This document shows positions 9,478 to 18,588 of a DNA stretch of 64,000 bases, one piece after another. The stretch spans positions 744,001 through 808,000 of the forward strand of contig JAJTJC010000036.1 in assembly GCA_021295155.1 (NCBI GenBank), read 5' to 3'. A model generated the notes under the pieces. The model made no database searches and was not told where the DNA came from. It was given only the letters and a program-made list of their open reading frames with translations. Numbering within the stretch: the stretch's first letter is position 1; each line of letters begins with the position of its first letter. The DNA comes from Flavobacteriaceae bacterium D16 (GTDB lineage Bacteria; Bacteroidota; Bacteroidia; Flavobacteriales; Flavobacteriaceae). A program made the translations under genes and the position numbers.

Positions 9478-10769
9478 TCGGTGCTTTTTGGTTGAGTAAC
9501 TCGGAAGTTGGCGATTAGAAATACCAGCAGAGCGGGTAAACTCCATCCCAGATTAACTTCTGCCAGGGGGATCCATTGGGCTACAGTTTCGGTAATTTCA
9601 GACACCCCTAGACTAACTAGAAAATCCGGAATACTGAAGAATATCGTGACGCCCACAACCCATCGAAACACCGGGACAGAGGTCCATTTTTCGGGCAAGG
9701 CATTTAGCAGGATGAGGATTATCGTCAGGGGATAAATAAACATCAGGGCAGGAACGGCTACCGCGATGATATAATCCACATTTAACTGACCCATCAGTAC
9801 GCCCAATAGACATCCGATTAATGCGGTGATAAAGTATGCTTTTTTGGAATTTTTAAATCGGGATTTTACAAAATCCGCAGTACCGGTTACAATACCTACA
9901 GCGGTGGTAAAACAGGCTAAGCTGATTAAAATGCTGAGCATTACGTTGGCTTGTTTCCCCAGGGTAAATGCGCTTATTGCGCTTACCAGGCCGGTCCGGT
10001 TGATGTCCGGATCAAATTGATCATGGAGCAAGGCTCCGCTTAGAATTAGTCCCCCGTATACAAGTAACAACCCCAATCCGGAAATCCATCCGGCCCGCGC
10101 AATCATAGTTCTTTTTTGCACGTAGCTCCCAGACTCATTTTTGAGATTTAAGGATACGATGACAACTCCACCAACTACTACAGCCCCTACGGCACCAAAG
10201 GTCTGATATCCCTCCAGAATGCCATAAGATACAGGCTCCTCAATAGTAGCCATTCCAAAATCCCAGGAGGTAGTAAATACCGACACTCCTATGATGGCAA
10301 GCAGTATGATCACTATGGCCGGGGTAAGGAATTTGCCGATAATGTCCATGATTTTCGATCGGTTTAGCACAAAAACAAAGACCAGTGTAAAATATAAGGT
10401 GCTGGTGAGTAATGGTGATAAATCAAAGAACGGGGCAACACCCATTTCATGGGTAACAGATGCGGTACGGGGAGAAGGAAGTGTAATGGAAATTGCATAA
10501 ACGGCATAACAATACACCACACTAAAAAGGGGAGATACCTTTTTGCCAAAATCGAACATGGTGCCCTGCAATTTTGCATGGGCCATTATGCCGAGGATTG
10601 GGATAAATACTGCCGATAAAGAAAACCCGATAATCAGTAACCACCAATCACCTCCTGATTTGAACCCCAATTGAGGAGGCAGGATCAGGTCGCCAGCTCC
10701 AAAGAAGAGGGAGAACAAGGCCAGGGCGATGACCAGTGTTGCTTCCCATTTTTTCCATAGCATTTTCAC
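9474..10769 (-). CDS. brnQ: Branched-chain amino acid transport system II carrier protein
   Basis: 431 residues with about twelve hydrophobic helices. BrnQ/LIVCS carriers import leucine, isoleucine and valine with sodium or protons. The N-terminus, with FFGAGDLILPPQLGFKSGGDWW (around residues 22-43), is the family signature. GIVTGTADFVKSRF and the helix-breaking glycines also fit. It is a single gene, convergent with pepP with a 4-base overlap of the stop codons. No clear promoter was found upstream in 10770-11009. Confidence 0.88.
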   Translation of the reverse strand: MKMLWKKWEATLVIALALFSLFFGAGDLILPPQLGFKSGGDWWLLIIGFSLSAVFIPILGIMAHAKLQGTMFDFGKKVSPLFSVVYCYAVYAISITLPSPRTASVTHEMGVAPFFDLSPLLTSTLYFTLVFVFVLNRSKIMDIIGKFLTPAIVIILLAIIGVSVFTTSWDFGMATIEEPVSYGILEGYQTFGAVGAVVVGGVVIVSLNLKNESGSYVQKRTMIARAGWISGLGLLLVYGGLILSGALLHDQFDPDINRTGLVSAISAFTLGKQANVMLSILISLACFTTAVGIVTGTADFVKSRFKNSKKAYFITALIGCLLGVLMGQLNVDYIIAVAVPALMFIYPLTIILILLNALPEKWTSVPVFRWVVGVTIFFSIPDFLVSLGVSEITETVAQWIPLAEVNLGWSLPALLVFLIANFRVTQPKSTD

Positions 10770-11009
10770 AAGGTAAAAATAGGGTAATTTAGAAGCATTA
10801 CCGAATCAAAATACCTGTCACTATTTCAGGCTTAAGTCCATACTATATTACCACTCATCGAATATTTTATAAAAATTAGCACACTAACCCAATAAATCCT
10901 GAGAAACCACCGTTGGTTAATAGGAACGCAGTATTTGGAAATAAAACCAAGTTGAACTGACTTGCTGATCCCCAAAAATCTGAGCATGTCTACCAATTAA
11001 ACCTACATT

Positions 11010-11228
11010 ATGAAGAAAGTATTTTGTTCCATTTTCGGCCACCACTATTCCGTTTCCAAGAAGATTACCATGCATATTAAAGAGTACAAATGTGTTCACT
11101 GCGATAAGCAGGTAACTACTGATGTAAGTGGTAATCTTTCCAATTTGACTCCGGAACTACAGGAGATAAATCAGACTCTTGAGAACTTATATCAAAGAAG
11201 ACATGGTGCCGTTCATCAGGTAGCCTGA
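11010..11228 (+). CDS. Small zinc-ribbon-like protein, unknown function
   Basis: 72 residues. Two cysteine/histidine groups, CSIFGHHY (6-13) and CVHCDK (28-33), suggest a small zinc-binding fold. The following stretch GNLSNLTPELQEINQTLENLYQRRH is helical. The pattern resembles short conserved flavobacterial proteins of unknown role. The stop codon abuts the stop of thiL on the other strand with no spacer. It is the only coding candidate in 10770-11228; the 240 bases before it show no convincing promoter. Confidence 0.6.
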   Translation: MKKVFCSIFGHHYSVSKKITMHIKEYKCVHCDKQVTTDVSGNLSNLTPELQEINQTLENLYQRRHGAVHQVA

Positions 11229-12278
11229 TTATTCAGATGTAAAAGAATCCCAGCCTTGCGCGGTTAAAGGAATTTTAGAGTTATTCCTGGAAATCAAGTG
11301 AGCACCTTCTTCCTTTTCTGTTACGTGCCCCAAGACAGTAAAGTTAGGATTGCCCTTAATTTTCGGGAATTTTTTTTGGTCTATGGTAAATAAAAGCTCA
11401 TAATCTTCCCCACCATTCAATGCAACCATGGTACTGTCCAGCTTGAATTCTTCACATGTACTTATTACGGTTGGATCCAGGGGGATCTTATCTTCATAAA
11501 GGTTACAGCCCACATTACTTTGCTTACAGAGATGGAGTATTTCTGAGGAAAGGCCATCACTGATGTCGATCATAGCGGTTGGTTGCACCTCCAGCTTTTC
11601 GAGAAGTTCAACAACGTCTTTCCTGGCTTCAGGTTTGAGCTGCCGCTCTACCAGGTAGGCGTATGGAGTTAGGTCCGGTTGGTTATTCGGGTTAACTGCG
11701 AATACTTCCTGTTCCCGTTTGAGCACCTGCAGTCCCAGATAAGCGCCTCCAAGGTCGCCACTAACTACGAGCAGGTCATTAGGTTTAGCTCCACTGCGGT
11801 AGACCACTTCTTCCTTTTTAGCCTCACCAATTGCCGTTACACTAATTAGCATTCCTTTGTTTGAGGAGGTGGTATCTCCTCCTACCAAATCTACTTTATA
11901 CAATTCACAGGCAAGAGCAATACCTGAATAGAATTCTTCCAGTGCTTCAAGCGGAAAACGATTGGAAACGGCGATGGAAACGGTAATTTGCGTGGCCTTC
12001 GCATTCATGGCATAGATATCGCTCAGATTAACCATGACCGATTTATAGCCAAGATGTTTAATTGGCATATAGCCAAGGTCAAAATGAACACCTTCTACTA
12101 ATAGATCGGTGGTAACAATAGTATCAACATCTTTAAATCTCAAGACAGCAGCGTCATCACCCACCCCTTTTACGGTTGTGGATTGTGTAATCTTAAAATG
12201 CTGTGTCAGATGATCAATCAGCCCAAATTCACCCAGTTCTTCCAGGGAAGTCCTGCTATTCTCTTTATTCTCAAACAT
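11229..12278 (-). CDS. thiL: Thiamine-monophosphate kinase
   Basis: 349 residues. Phosphorylates thiamine monophosphate to thiamine diphosphate with ATP, the last step of cofactor synthesis. It has the PurM/ThiL fold motifs: GVGDDAAVLR near the N-terminus, TTDLLVEGVHFDL, LGYKSVMVNLSDIYAMNAKATQ, VGGDTTSS, VSGDLGGAYLGL, TAMIDISDGLSSEILHLC and NGGEDYELLFT. It is monocistronic here, convergent with the small zinc-ribbon gene and divergent from the lipoprotein at 12356. Confidence 0.93.
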   Translation of the reverse strand: MFENKENSRTSLEELGEFGLIDHLTQHFKITQSTTVKGVGDDAAVLRFKDVDTIVTTDLLVEGVHFDLGYMPIKHLGYKSVMVNLSDIYAMNAKATQITVSIAVSNRFPLEALEEFYSGIALACELYKVDLVGGDTTSSNKGMLISVTAIGEAKKEEVVYRSGAKPNDLLVVSGDLGGAYLGLQVLKREQEVFAVNPNNQPDLTPYAYLVERQLKPEARKDVVELLEKLEVQPTAMIDISDGLSSEILHLCKQSNVGCNLYEDKIPLDPTVISTCEEFKLDSTMVALNGGEDYELLFTIDQKKFPKIKGNPNFTVLGHVTEKEEGAHLISRNNSKIPLTAQGWDSFTSE

Positions 12279-12355
12279 AGGGCAAAAATAAGGAGAGAGG
12301 CGAGATTAATCTTATCTTTAGGGAGAAAAAGAAGCAGTAAGAATTTAAGATTGTT

Positions 12356-13609
12356 ATGAAAAAGCTACTATTCGTATTTGGGCTGGTGCTCCTTGCCAGC
12401 TGTTCCACAAATGATGATTCCCCGGACCAGGGTATGGATTCGATGGACAATGTACCACCCCCCTCTGACGGCGGGGAACCTCAGTCTAACTTTGTGCCCT
12501 GCGAAGATGGAATGGCCGGTAGTTACCCTTGTTCCGGTTACGACCTTCTGGGCCAGATCTTTCTAGGTACATTCAATGCTTCTTCGGGTAACGATATCTG
12601 GGGATGGACAGACCCTGCCACCGATAAGGAATATGTGCTTATGGGCCTGAATAACGGGACAGCATTCGTAGACATTACGGATACTGAAAATCTGATTTAC
12701 CTTGGAAAACTACCCACTGCAACAGGCCCCAGTTCATGGCGGGATATAAAGGTTTATCAGGATCACGCATTCATCGGATCTGAAGCAAATGGACACGGAA
12801 TGCAGGTATTCGACCTGACCCGCCTGCGCGAGATCGCCAATCCACCGGTTGAGTTTACAGCCGACTTTGTATACAATGGCTTTGGCAATTCGCACAACAT
12901 TGTCATAAACGAGGCTACAGGATTTGCTTATGCGGTTGGGACTTCAAGGAACGATGCTTTCAATGGAGGAGCACACTTTATTGATATTGGGGACCCCGGC
13001 AATCCCGTACAAGCCGGAGGATATGGAGATAGTGGTTATACTCATGACGCACAGGTGGTAACCTACAACGGGCCGGATGCATACTATGCTGGCCGAGAAA
13101 TTTTTATTGGAGCTAACGAAAACCAGGTAGTACTGGTTGATGTAACGGATAAAAACAATCCAATTGCCATATCAACCTTGACCTATCCCAATCTGGGGTA
13201 TACCCATCAGGGGTGGTTTACCGAAGACCAGCGCTATTTTCTGCTTGGGGATGAGCTCGATGAACTCAACCAGGGATTTCAATCCCGAACTTTGGTTTTT
13301 GATTTTGAAGACCTGGATAATCCGGTATTGCACACTACCTACCTGGGACCAACCTCCGCTATTGACCATAACGGATATGTAAAGGGGACTGAATTTTTTC
13401 TTGCCAATTATACCGCCGGAGTACGTGTACTGGATATTTCAAATATTGAGAACGAAGTGATAACGGAAGTTGGTTTTTTTGATTCCTATCCTTCTAGCAA
13501 TACCGCGCAGTTTGATGGCGTTTGGAGTGTATATCCCTACTTTGAGAGTGGGAAAATAGTATTAAGTGATATTAACTCGGGGCTTTTTATTATACGTAAG
13601 CAACCATGA
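12356..13609 (+). CDS. Choice-of-anchor B family lipoprotein
   Basis: 417 residues. Lipoprotein signal MKKLLFVFGLVLLASC, then a low-complexity acidic/proline linker to about residue 45. The rest is a beta-propeller made of LVIVP-type repeats (TAFVDITDTENLIYLGKLP, MQVFDLTRLRE, HFIDIGDPGNPVQ, VVLVDVTDKNNPIAIS, VRVLDISNIENEV). This is the architecture called choice-of-anchor B. Conserved histidines occur in NSHNIVINE, GYTHDAQVV, GYTHQGW and IDHNGYV and could bind metal. It is followed by a second lipoprotein gene whose ATG overlaps this stop (ATGA, 13606-13609). Role at the cell surface is unknown. Confidence 0.8.
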   Translation: MKKLLFVFGLVLLASCSTNDDSPDQGMDSMDNVPPPSDGGEPQSNFVPCEDGMAGSYPCSGYDLLGQIFLGTFNASSGNDIWGWTDPATDKEYVLMGLNNGTAFVDITDTENLIYLGKLPTATGPSSWRDIKVYQDHAFIGSEANGHGMQVFDLTRLREIANPPVEFTADFVYNGFGNSHNIVINEATGFAYAVGTSRNDAFNGGAHFIDIGDPGNPVQAGGYGDSGYTHDAQVVTYNGPDAYYAGREIFIGANENQVVLVDVTDKNNPIAISTLTYPNLGYTHQGWFTEDQRYFLLGDELDELNQGFQSRTLVFDFEDLDNPVLHTTYLGPTSAIDHNGYVKGTEFFLANYTAGVRVLDISNIENEVITEVGFFDSYPSSNTAQFDGVWSVYPYFESGKIVLSDINSGLFIIRKQP

Positions 13610-14961
13610 GCAAACTTATTCGCAGCTTTTTACTGCTTCTGGTTTCATCACTGATTTCATGTAACGCCGATGACGATACCATACTTTCTGAAACAGACCT
13701 TTCAGAAAGTTTTCAGGGGGAAGTGGTTTGGATAAAGAATTTTGGCGGATCTGGCGATGATACCGCCCAGTCGGTTATTGAAACCACAGACGGGGGCTAC
13801 GCTGTCCTGGGGTATACCAACAGCACTGATGGTGACCTGCATGGGAAGGCCCAAAATGTAAATGACTACTGGTTGCTGAAACTGGATTCTGACGGCAATC
13901 TGCAATGGAGCAAGACTTATGGGGGCAGCAAGGACGACAGGGGCCAGGCCATTATCCAGACTTTAGATGGAGGTTATGCCATCACAGGTTATGCCATGAG
14001 TGATGATGGGGACGGGAGTAATAACAACGGTTTCCATGATAACTGGATCCTGAAATTAGATGCCCAGGGCAACCTGGAATGGGAAAAAAGTTTTGGATTT
14101 TCAGGACATGATCATTCCTATGATCTTGTTCAAACCACTGATGGCGGGTTTTTCTTTGTTGGATTTCTGGATATTACCTCTGCACTTGCCGACGGCACTT
14201 ATTACAAAAGAAACTCTTTGACGCGTCATGGCGTTGGGGAGTTTTGGGGTACTAAGATTGATGCCTCTGGAAACCTGGAATGGAGGAGCTACTACGGGGG
14301 CACAAATAACGATCGTGCACATGCTGTGGTAGAAGCAGATGACGGTGGATTTGTAATGGCAGGATTTTCAGAAAGTGAAGACTTTGACATAAGTCAAAGC
14401 CGAGGGAGTTACGACTTTTGGGTGGTTAAGATCACAATGACCGGAGAGCTGGTCTGGGAGCGCTCGTTTGGTGGCACAGGAATAGAAATAGCCTACGATA
14501 TTGCAAAAACGGATAACAATTCGTATTTGATAACTGGCCATACCTTTAGCACAGACCAGGATATTGCTTCCCATAATGGTGAAGCAGACAGTTGGTTGAT
14601 TCATGTTAACGATCAGGGGGATTTGATCTGGGAGAACACTTATGGGGGCAGCTTGTTCGATGCGGCACAAAGCGTTGCAAATATTAGCGATAATCAAATT
14701 TTGATAGCAGGGAACGCTAAAAGTGATGCGCTTGGGGAAATACCCAACAGTGGTGAAAACGATATGTGGATTGCCAAGACGGACCTGCAGGGACAACTAC
14801 TCTGGCAAAAGACTTTTGGAGGAAGTGCACTCGATTTTGGTTTCGATGCGCTGGAAGATCAGGAACAAAACCTTATTCTGGTTGGGTCTAGCGACAGTCC
14901 TGACTTCCAAGGACTTGATAACAAAGGCGGTACAGACCTGATTGTTATTAAACTGCAATAA
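13606..14961 (+). CDS. Repeat-containing lipoprotein (beta-propeller)
   Basis: 451 residues. Signal peptide with lipobox LISC at about 16-19. The body is about seven tandem repeats of roughly 55 residues; each contains a variant of GGSxDDxAxSV, then DGGYxxxGxTxS, then DxWxxKLDxxGNLxWxKTYG. The repeats probably form one propeller. The start overlaps the preceding lipoprotein by 4 bases, so the two are translationally coupled and may act together on the surface. No enzyme motif is seen. Confidence 0.75.
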   Translation: MSKLIRSFLLLLVSSLISCNADDDTILSETDLSESFQGEVVWIKNFGGSGDDTAQSVIETTDGGYAVLGYTNSTDGDLHGKAQNVNDYWLLKLDSDGNLQWSKTYGGSKDDRGQAIIQTLDGGYAITGYAMSDDGDGSNNNGFHDNWILKLDAQGNLEWEKSFGFSGHDHSYDLVQTTDGGFFFVGFLDITSALADGTYYKRNSLTRHGVGEFWGTKIDASGNLEWRSYYGGTNNDRAHAVVEADDGGFVMAGFSESEDFDISQSRGSYDFWVVKITMTGELVWERSFGGTGIEIAYDIAKTDNNSYLITGHTFSTDQDIASHNGEADSWLIHVNDQGDLIWENTYGGSLFDAAQSVANISDNQILIAGNAKSDALGEIPNSGENDMWIAKTDLQGQLLWQKTFGGSALDFGFDALEDQEQNLILVGSSDSPDFQGLDNKGGTDLIVIKLQ

Positions 14962-15047
14962 GCGTAACCTCGCTTTGCATAGAGATTTACTATATTACCA
15001 TACGTTATAATAATGTTAGGAAATGCGGTAATTCCGGGCCTAAGCAC

Positions 15048-15055
15048 TATATTTG
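15048..15055 (+). promoter_or_regulatory. Candidate -7 element of the suf operon
   Basis: TATATTTG matches TAnnTTTG and lies 30 bases before the sufA start at 15085. A clear TTG at the expected -33 position was not found. It supports the short sufA start, because the frame's first ATG (15013) lies upstream of this site. Confidence 0.4.
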
Positions 15056-15084
15056 TCAACTATTTAGAGTTAATCTATATAATA

Positions 15085-15414
15085 ATGATTAAGGTTTCCA
15101 ATACAGCTAAACAAAAAGTCGTGACCCTCATGACCGAGGAAGGCTTTAATGCGGACACCGATTACGTCCGGGTGGGTGTAAAAAGTGGTGGATGCAGCGG
15201 CCTTTCTTATGAGTTAAAATTTGACCATCAGGTTGAAGAGACGGATAAAATATTTGAAGATAACGCGGTCCGCATTGTAGTGGATAAAAAGAGTTTTTTA
15301 TATCTGGTGGGGACCACGCTGGAATATTCCGGAGGGCTCAATGGAAAGGGGTTTGTGTTTAATAATCCCAACGCACAACGCACCTGTGGCTGCGGAGAAA
15401 GTTTCTCCTTATAG
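15085..15414 (+). CDS. sufA: A-type iron-sulfur carrier
   Basis: 109 residues. Carrier that receives an Fe-S cluster from the SufBCD scaffold and passes it to target proteins. The three ligand cysteines of the family are present: SGGCSGLSY (near 35-43) and the C-terminal CGCGESFSL. The start at 15085 ([10 protein letters not shown]) matches the family and lies after a -7 element; the frame extends to 15013 but that extra part has no family match. It is the first gene of the suf cluster, 22 bases before sufB. Confidence 0.92.
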   Translation: MIKVSNTAKQKVVTLMTEEGFNADTDYVRVGVKSGGCSGLSYELKFDHQVEETDKIFEDNAVRIVVDKKSFLYLVGTTLEYSGGLNGKGFVFNNPNAQRTCGCGESFSL

Positions 15415-15436
15415 CAAAAACAAGACAATACAAGAC

Positions 15437-16882
15437 ATGGCATATACTGAAGAAGAATTAAAAAAGGAACTGGAAACCAAGGAATACGAGTATGGTTTCT
15501 ACACCGACATTGAATCGGACACCCTGCCCAAAGGGTTGAATGAAGATATTGTCATTGCCATTTCCAAGAAAAAAGAGGAGCCGGGATGGATGACGGCCTG
15601 GAGGTTGCAGGCGTTTCAAGCCTGGAAGCAGATGGAGGAACCGGAATGGGCCAATGTCCAGTACAAAAAACCGGATTTCCAGGACATTTCCTATTACTCT
15701 GCACCTAATAAAAAGCCTAAATACGACAGCCTGGATGAGGTAGATCCCGAATTGCTGGATACATTCAAAAGGCTTGGGATATCTATAGATGAACAGAAAA
15801 AACTGGCCGGCGTAGCAGTCGATATCGTAATGGACTCTGTTTCGGTAGCCACTACGTTTAAAGCAACACTGGCTGAAAAAGGCATTATCTTTTGTTCTAT
15901 TTCTGAGGCCATTAAGGAGCATCCCGAACTCGTTAAAAAATACTTGGGCACAGTAGTTCCACAGAAAGATAATTACTATGCCGCTTTGAATTCTGCTGTC
16001 TTTTCTGATGGTTCTTTCTGTTATATCCCAAAGGGAGTGAGATGCCCAATGGAGCTTTCAACCTATTTCAGGATCAACCAGGCCGGGACAGGACAGTTCG
16101 AACGTACCCTGGTAATTGCAGACGAAGGAAGTTATGTAAGTTACCTGGAGGGATGTACAGCACCTTCAAGGGATGAAAATCAGTTGCATGCTGCTGTTGT
16201 AGAACTCATAGCGCTTGATGACGCAGAAATTAAATATTCCACGGTACAGAATTGGTTTCCCGGGGATAAAGAAGGACATGGAGGGGTTTACAACTTTGTA
16301 ACCAAGCGCGGACTTTGCGAAAGGAACGCCAAGATTTCCTGGACACAGGTGGAGACAGGTTCTGCCATTACCTGGAAATATCCATCATGTGTGTTGAAAG
16401 GGGACAATTCAATAGGGGAATTCTATTCTATTGCCGTAACCAATAACTATCAGCAGGCAGATACCGGCACGAAAATGATTCATCTGGGAAAAAATACCCG
16501 GAGTACGATTATCTCCAAAGGGATCTCAGCCGGACAATCACAAAACAGCTACAGGGGATTGGTACAGGTGAACAGCCGTGCGGAAAATGCGAGAAACTTT
16601 TCCCAGTGCGATTCTCTACTCATGGGGAATAACTGTGGAGCACATACATTCCCTTACATAGAAGCTAAGAATAAAAGCGCTCAGATAGAGCATGAAGCTA
16701 CTACTAGCAAAATTGGGGAAGATCAGATTTTTTACTGTAACCAGAGAGGGATCGATACCGAAAAAGCCATCGCCCTTATTGTAAATGGTTTTAGTAAGGA
16801 GGTGCTGAACAAGTTACCCATGGAGTTTGCAGTTGAAGCCCAGAAATTACTGGAAATAAGTTTGGAAGGATCTGTAGGCTAA
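15437..16882 (+). CDS. sufB: Fe-S cluster assembly scaffold SufB
   Basis: 481 residues from ATG 15437 ([13 protein letters not shown]), the usual length. SufB with SufC and SufD forms the scaffold on which clusters are built. The conserved core is seen: [66 protein letters not shown], and the C-terminal [20 protein letters not shown] with the family cysteine, followed by [21 protein letters not shown]. The next gene is not sufC but a metallo-beta-lactamase lipoprotein, 20 bases downstream. Confidence 0.95.
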   Translation: MAYTEEELKKELETKEYEYGFYTDIESDTLPKGLNEDIVIAISKKKEEPGWMTAWRLQAFQAWKQMEEPEWANVQYKKPDFQDISYYSAPNKKPKYDSLDEVDPELLDTFKRLGISIDEQKKLAGVAVDIVMDSVSVATTFKATLAEKGIIFCSISEAIKEHPELVKKYLGTVVPQKDNYYAALNSAVFSDGSFCYIPKGVRCPMELSTYFRINQAGTGQFERTLVIADEGSYVSYLEGCTAPSRDENQLHAAVVELIALDDAEIKYSTVQNWFPGDKEGHGGVYNFVTKRGLCERNAKISWTQVETGSAITWKYPSCVLKGDNSIGEFYSIAVTNNYQQADTGTKMIHLGKNTRSTIISKGISAGQSQNSYRGLVQVNSRAENARNFSQCDSLLMGNNCGAHTFPYIEAKNKSAQIEHEATTSKIGEDQIFYCNQRGIDTEKAIALIVNGFSKEVLNKLPMEFAVEAQKLLEISLEGSVG

Positions 16883-16902
16883 TAAACAACATTCCCGGAC
16901 CT

Positions 16903-17781
16903 ATGAAAAAGATAATTTATGTACTTGCTATTCTTGCGATAGCCTCTTGTAAGCAAGGAGCTCCCAGGCAGGAGGCAGCCCCTTCAGCAGAGGAAATAAC
17001 GGATAGTAAACCTGAGATCAAGCTATACACTTTTGATGGAGGGACAGTACAGGTTAATGCTCTGGGGTTATTTGCTCAGGATGAAACCTATAAAGGGCAA
17101 AGCAAGGAATTTGCAGATGCTTTTTATGTGATAGAGCACCCCAAGGGAACTTTGATGTGGGATGCCGGCCTCTCGGAAGGATTGATTGGCCTTCCAGAAC
17201 CCTATACTTCGCCTGACGGGAACTTTACGGTGTCCCGAAGGGATTCCGTGGTTAATCAATTGGCGAGCATCGGAATGGGAGTGGAAGATATAGAATACAT
17301 TGCTTTTTCTCATACCCATTTTGATCACACCGGACATGCCAGTGCCTTTTCTGAAGCTACCTGGTTGGTGCAGGATGCCGAATACGATTTTGTAATGGGG
17401 GAGCAAGTGAAGGAGTCGAATCCAGAGATGTACGATGCGGTAAAGGGCTTAAAGAATATTCAGAAAATAAATGGGGATTATGATCTCTTTGGAGACGGGA
17501 CGGTTGTATTTAAGTATATGCCTGGCCATACTCCGGGTCATCAAGTACTATTTCTGGACATGAAAGAACATGGGCCGCTGTTGCTTTCCGGCGACCTCTA
17601 CCATTTTTATGAAAATCGCGAATACAAGCGAATCCCTATATTCAATTACGACGTTGCCCAGACCCGGGAAAGCATGAAAACTTTTGAGGCATTTGCCGAA
17701 GAAAAGAATGCCAAGGTCTATTTGCAACACCAAAAAGAAGATTTTAACAAGATGCCAAAGGCACCTAATTATTTAAAATAA
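16903..17781 (+). CDS. MBL-fold metallo-hydrolase lipoprotein inside the suf operon
   Basis: 292 residues with a lipoprotein signal (MKKIIYVLAILAIASC). The zinc motif is intact: FSHTHFDHTGHA (HxHxDH), then PGHTPGHQVLFL and LLLSGDLYHFY, with a later QHQ. The sequence resembles AHL-lactonase-like members of the superfamily, but the substrate cannot be read from this. The gene sits 20 bases after sufB and 6 bases before sufC, so it is almost surely co-transcribed with the SUF genes although it is predicted to be outside the cytoplasm. That mismatch in location makes a direct role in Fe-S assembly doubtful. Confidence 0.85.
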   Translation: MKKIIYVLAILAIASCKQGAPRQEAAPSAEEITDSKPEIKLYTFDGGTVQVNALGLFAQDETYKGQSKEFADAFYVIEHPKGTLMWDAGLSEGLIGLPEPYTSPDGNFTVSRRDSVVNQLASIGMGVEDIEYIAFSHTHFDHTGHASAFSEATWLVQDAEYDFVMGEQVKESNPEMYDAVKGLKNIQKINGDYDLFGDGTVVFKYMPGHTPGHQVLFLDMKEHGPLLLSGDLYHFYENREYKRIPIFNYDVAQTRESMKTFEAFAEEKNAKVYLQHQKEDFNKMPKAPNYLK

Positions 17782-17787
17782 TTTACA

Positions 17788-18540
17788 ATGCTTAAGATAG
17801 TTAATCTACATGCCGGAGTTGAAGGCAATGATATTTTAAAAGGTATCGACCTGGAAGTTAATGCCGGGGAAGTTCATGCGATTATGGGTCCTAACGGGTC
17901 TGGAAAAAGCACCTTGGCTTCAGTTATAGCTGGCAAGGAGGAGTTTGAGGTTACTGAGGGCCAGGTCCTTTTAGAGGGAGAAGATCTGGAAGAAAGTGCA
18001 CCCGAGGAACGGGCACACAAAGGTATTTTTATGTCATTTCAGTATCCTGTAGAAATTCCCGGTGTATCCGTAACCAATTTTATTAAGACCGCGATTAACG
18101 CATCGCTTAAGGCCCGGGGCAAAGAAGAAATGCCTGCGAATAAAATGCTCAAGAAGATCCGTGAAAAGGCGGAGCTCCTGGAGATTGACCGCAAGTTCCT
18201 GTCGCGCTCACTCAACGAAGGTTTTTCCGGCGGGGAGAAAAAACGGAATGAGATCTTCCAAATGGCTATGCTTGAACCCAAGCTGGCTATCCTTGATGAA
18301 ACCGATTCCGGACTGGATATTGATGCACTTCGTATTGTAGCCAATGGGGTCAATAAATTAAAAAGCAAAGACAACGCGGTCATTGTGATTACGCACTACC
18401 AAAGGCTTTTAGATTACATCGTTCCAGATTACGTCCATGTCCTTAACGACGGTAAAATTGTAAAGTCCGGCACTAAGGAATTGGCACTTGAGCTTGAAGA
18501 AAAGGGATACGACTGGATTAAAAATGAAACCGTTGCCTAA
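17788..18540 (+). CDS. sufC: Fe-S cluster assembly ATPase SufC
   Basis: 250 residues. ABC-type ATPase that drives conformational change in SufB-SufD. Walker A GPNGSGKST is at 34-42, the signature region is SLNEGFSGGEKKRNE, and Walker B with the SufC-specific sequence is LAILDETDSGLDIDAL. The H-loop is VITHYQR. Length and all motifs are normal. It lies 6 bases after the MBL gene and 48 bases before sufD. Confidence 0.96.
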   Translation: MLKIVNLHAGVEGNDILKGIDLEVNAGEVHAIMGPNGSGKSTLASVIAGKEEFEVTEGQVLLEGEDLEESAPEERAHKGIFMSFQYPVEIPGVSVTNFIKTAINASLKARGKEEMPANKMLKKIREKAELLEIDRKFLSRSLNEGFSGGEKKRNEIFQMAMLEPKLAILDETDSGLDIDALRIVANGVNKLKSKDNAVIVITHYQRLLDYIVPDYVHVLNDGKIVKSGTKELALELEEKGYDWIKNETVA

Positions 18541-18588
18541 TCTAACCGTTATTCGGTAAAAGGCGACATCAATTTACAGCAAGGAAAT

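Noticed and set aside
10917-11099. 60-codon minus-strand frame over the small zinc-ribbon gene
   Set aside because: It overlaps the more plausible plus-strand gene with CxxxxHH/CxxC groups, and has no recognisable features.
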